From Chrysoporthe austroafricana (lineage: Eukaryota; Ascomycota; Sordariomycetes; Diaporthales; Cryphonectriaceae): DNA of 64,000 nucleotides. A program made the position numbers and the translations under genes. The first letter of the stretch is position 1. Each line of letters opens with the position of its first letter. Location: the NCBI GenBank assembly GCA_001051155.2, contig JYIP02000006.1, positions 4,092,001 to 4,156,000 on the forward strand, written 5' to 3'. Shown one piece after another: positions 63,506 to 64,000 of the stretch. Below the pieces are notes generated by a model that worked only from the letters and a program-made list of their open reading frames with translations, was not told the DNA's origin and did not search any database.

Positions 63506-64000
63506 GGCTGGTCTTGTGTGTTTGTGCTTTTGGACATGCGGGTCCCTTGCGCAAGGCGGGTTCAGATCCAGGCATAGCTAGGTATAAATTGGGGGAGCAT
63601 CTATAAGGCTGGCTGTAGATTAGCGTATGAGCGCCTAGAGTCATGTCATCGTCTGTATCTTCTGGTTCTTAGGTAATTAGTGCTACGGTAGAGGTTCACT
63701 ATATTCGGACCTTAACATGTGATATCTGCAGTCATCATCGTCTAGAAGTATTAATCACATGCAGGGGTATGCAGTGCCTTGTGAAACGATCTTTCGCTAT
63801 TTTGACATTGAAAGCAAAGTGGCGCCGATATCATGAAGACCGACGTAGTCCTTGGAGTTATTGGGTGATAGACAGGATCTACTGGAAGAATCAGGCAGAA
63901 GCAGTATGTCCCTTTTCCGCTACATGGTTCATGGACACTATGGGAACAATTATAACGGTGATAATGTTGTCAAGGGTGGTAACTAGTGTACCACGATCCG
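63506..64000. other. 3' flank, no gene seen
   Basis: AT-richer sequence after the ferritin-like gene, containing its 3' UTR. No supported feature to the end of the window. Confidence 0.5.

Overview
The window is nuclear DNA of a filamentous ascomycete (Pezizomycotina, most likely Sordariomycetes). The evidence is short spliceosomal introns (mostly 51-170 bp, GTRNGT donors and CAG/TAG acceptors), a HET-domain gene, an acrB-type gene, a DUF3759/CipC-like gene, a DUF7924-type gene and GC-rich coding DNA alternating with AT-richer islands that look RIP-mutated. No bacterial, phage, CRISPR, tRNA or rRNA feature was found.

Layout. 0.5-1.7 kb: F-box-like + R3H protein (+). 2.4-5.2 kb: EF-hand MscS channel (-). 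7.8-10.8 kb: glucosidase II alpha (-), divergent from a seven-exon nucleoside diphosphate kinase with a membrane-anchor extension (11.5-12.9 kb, +). 13.1-13.7 kb: small mitochondrial DUF1279/FAM210-like protein (-). 14-22 kb is the accessory block: a conserved fungal gene of unknown function (-) preceded by a tandem array of phase-neutral exons, a decayed copy of the start of the nearby Rieske-like gene, hairpin-forming tandem repeats, and a DUF7924 gene lying between the decayed copy and the intact Rieske-like gene (22.4-23.0 kb, +). 23.7-28.0 kb: WW-domain protein (+) convergent with the tRNA m1A58 methyltransferase catalytic subunit Trm61 (-). 31.6-32.2 kb: CipC-like stress protein (+). 32.2-35.4 kb: gene-poor, AT-richer. 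35.5-37.9 kb: HET-domain protein (+). 38.6-41.7 kb: AcrB (-). 41.7-49.0 kb: 7.3 kb without a supported gene. 49.0-51.3 kb: Ccr4 deadenylase (-). 51.3-55.6 kb: GC-rich, repeat-rich, no supported gene. 55.6-58.2 kb: SAM methyltransferase with a simple-sequence N-terminus (+). 58.5-59.7 kb: four-exon LYR protein, ETFRF1-like (-), divergent from a hotdog thioesterase-like gene (60.1-61.2 kb, +). 62.4-63.5 kb: secreted ferritin-like protein (+).

Most genes are unrelated housekeeping functions: ER glycoprotein trimming, nucleotide pools, tRNA modification, mRNA deadenylation, mitochondrial biology. The regions most worth a second look are 14-22 kb (exon array plus duplication around a DUF7924 gene), the anchored NDK, and the simple-sequence-rich 51-60 kb region. 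Several apparently longer reading frames begin at GTG or TTG; for those I moved the start to the first in-frame ATG. Introns were placed by eye and checked by reading-frame arithmetic; nothing was searched against a database.
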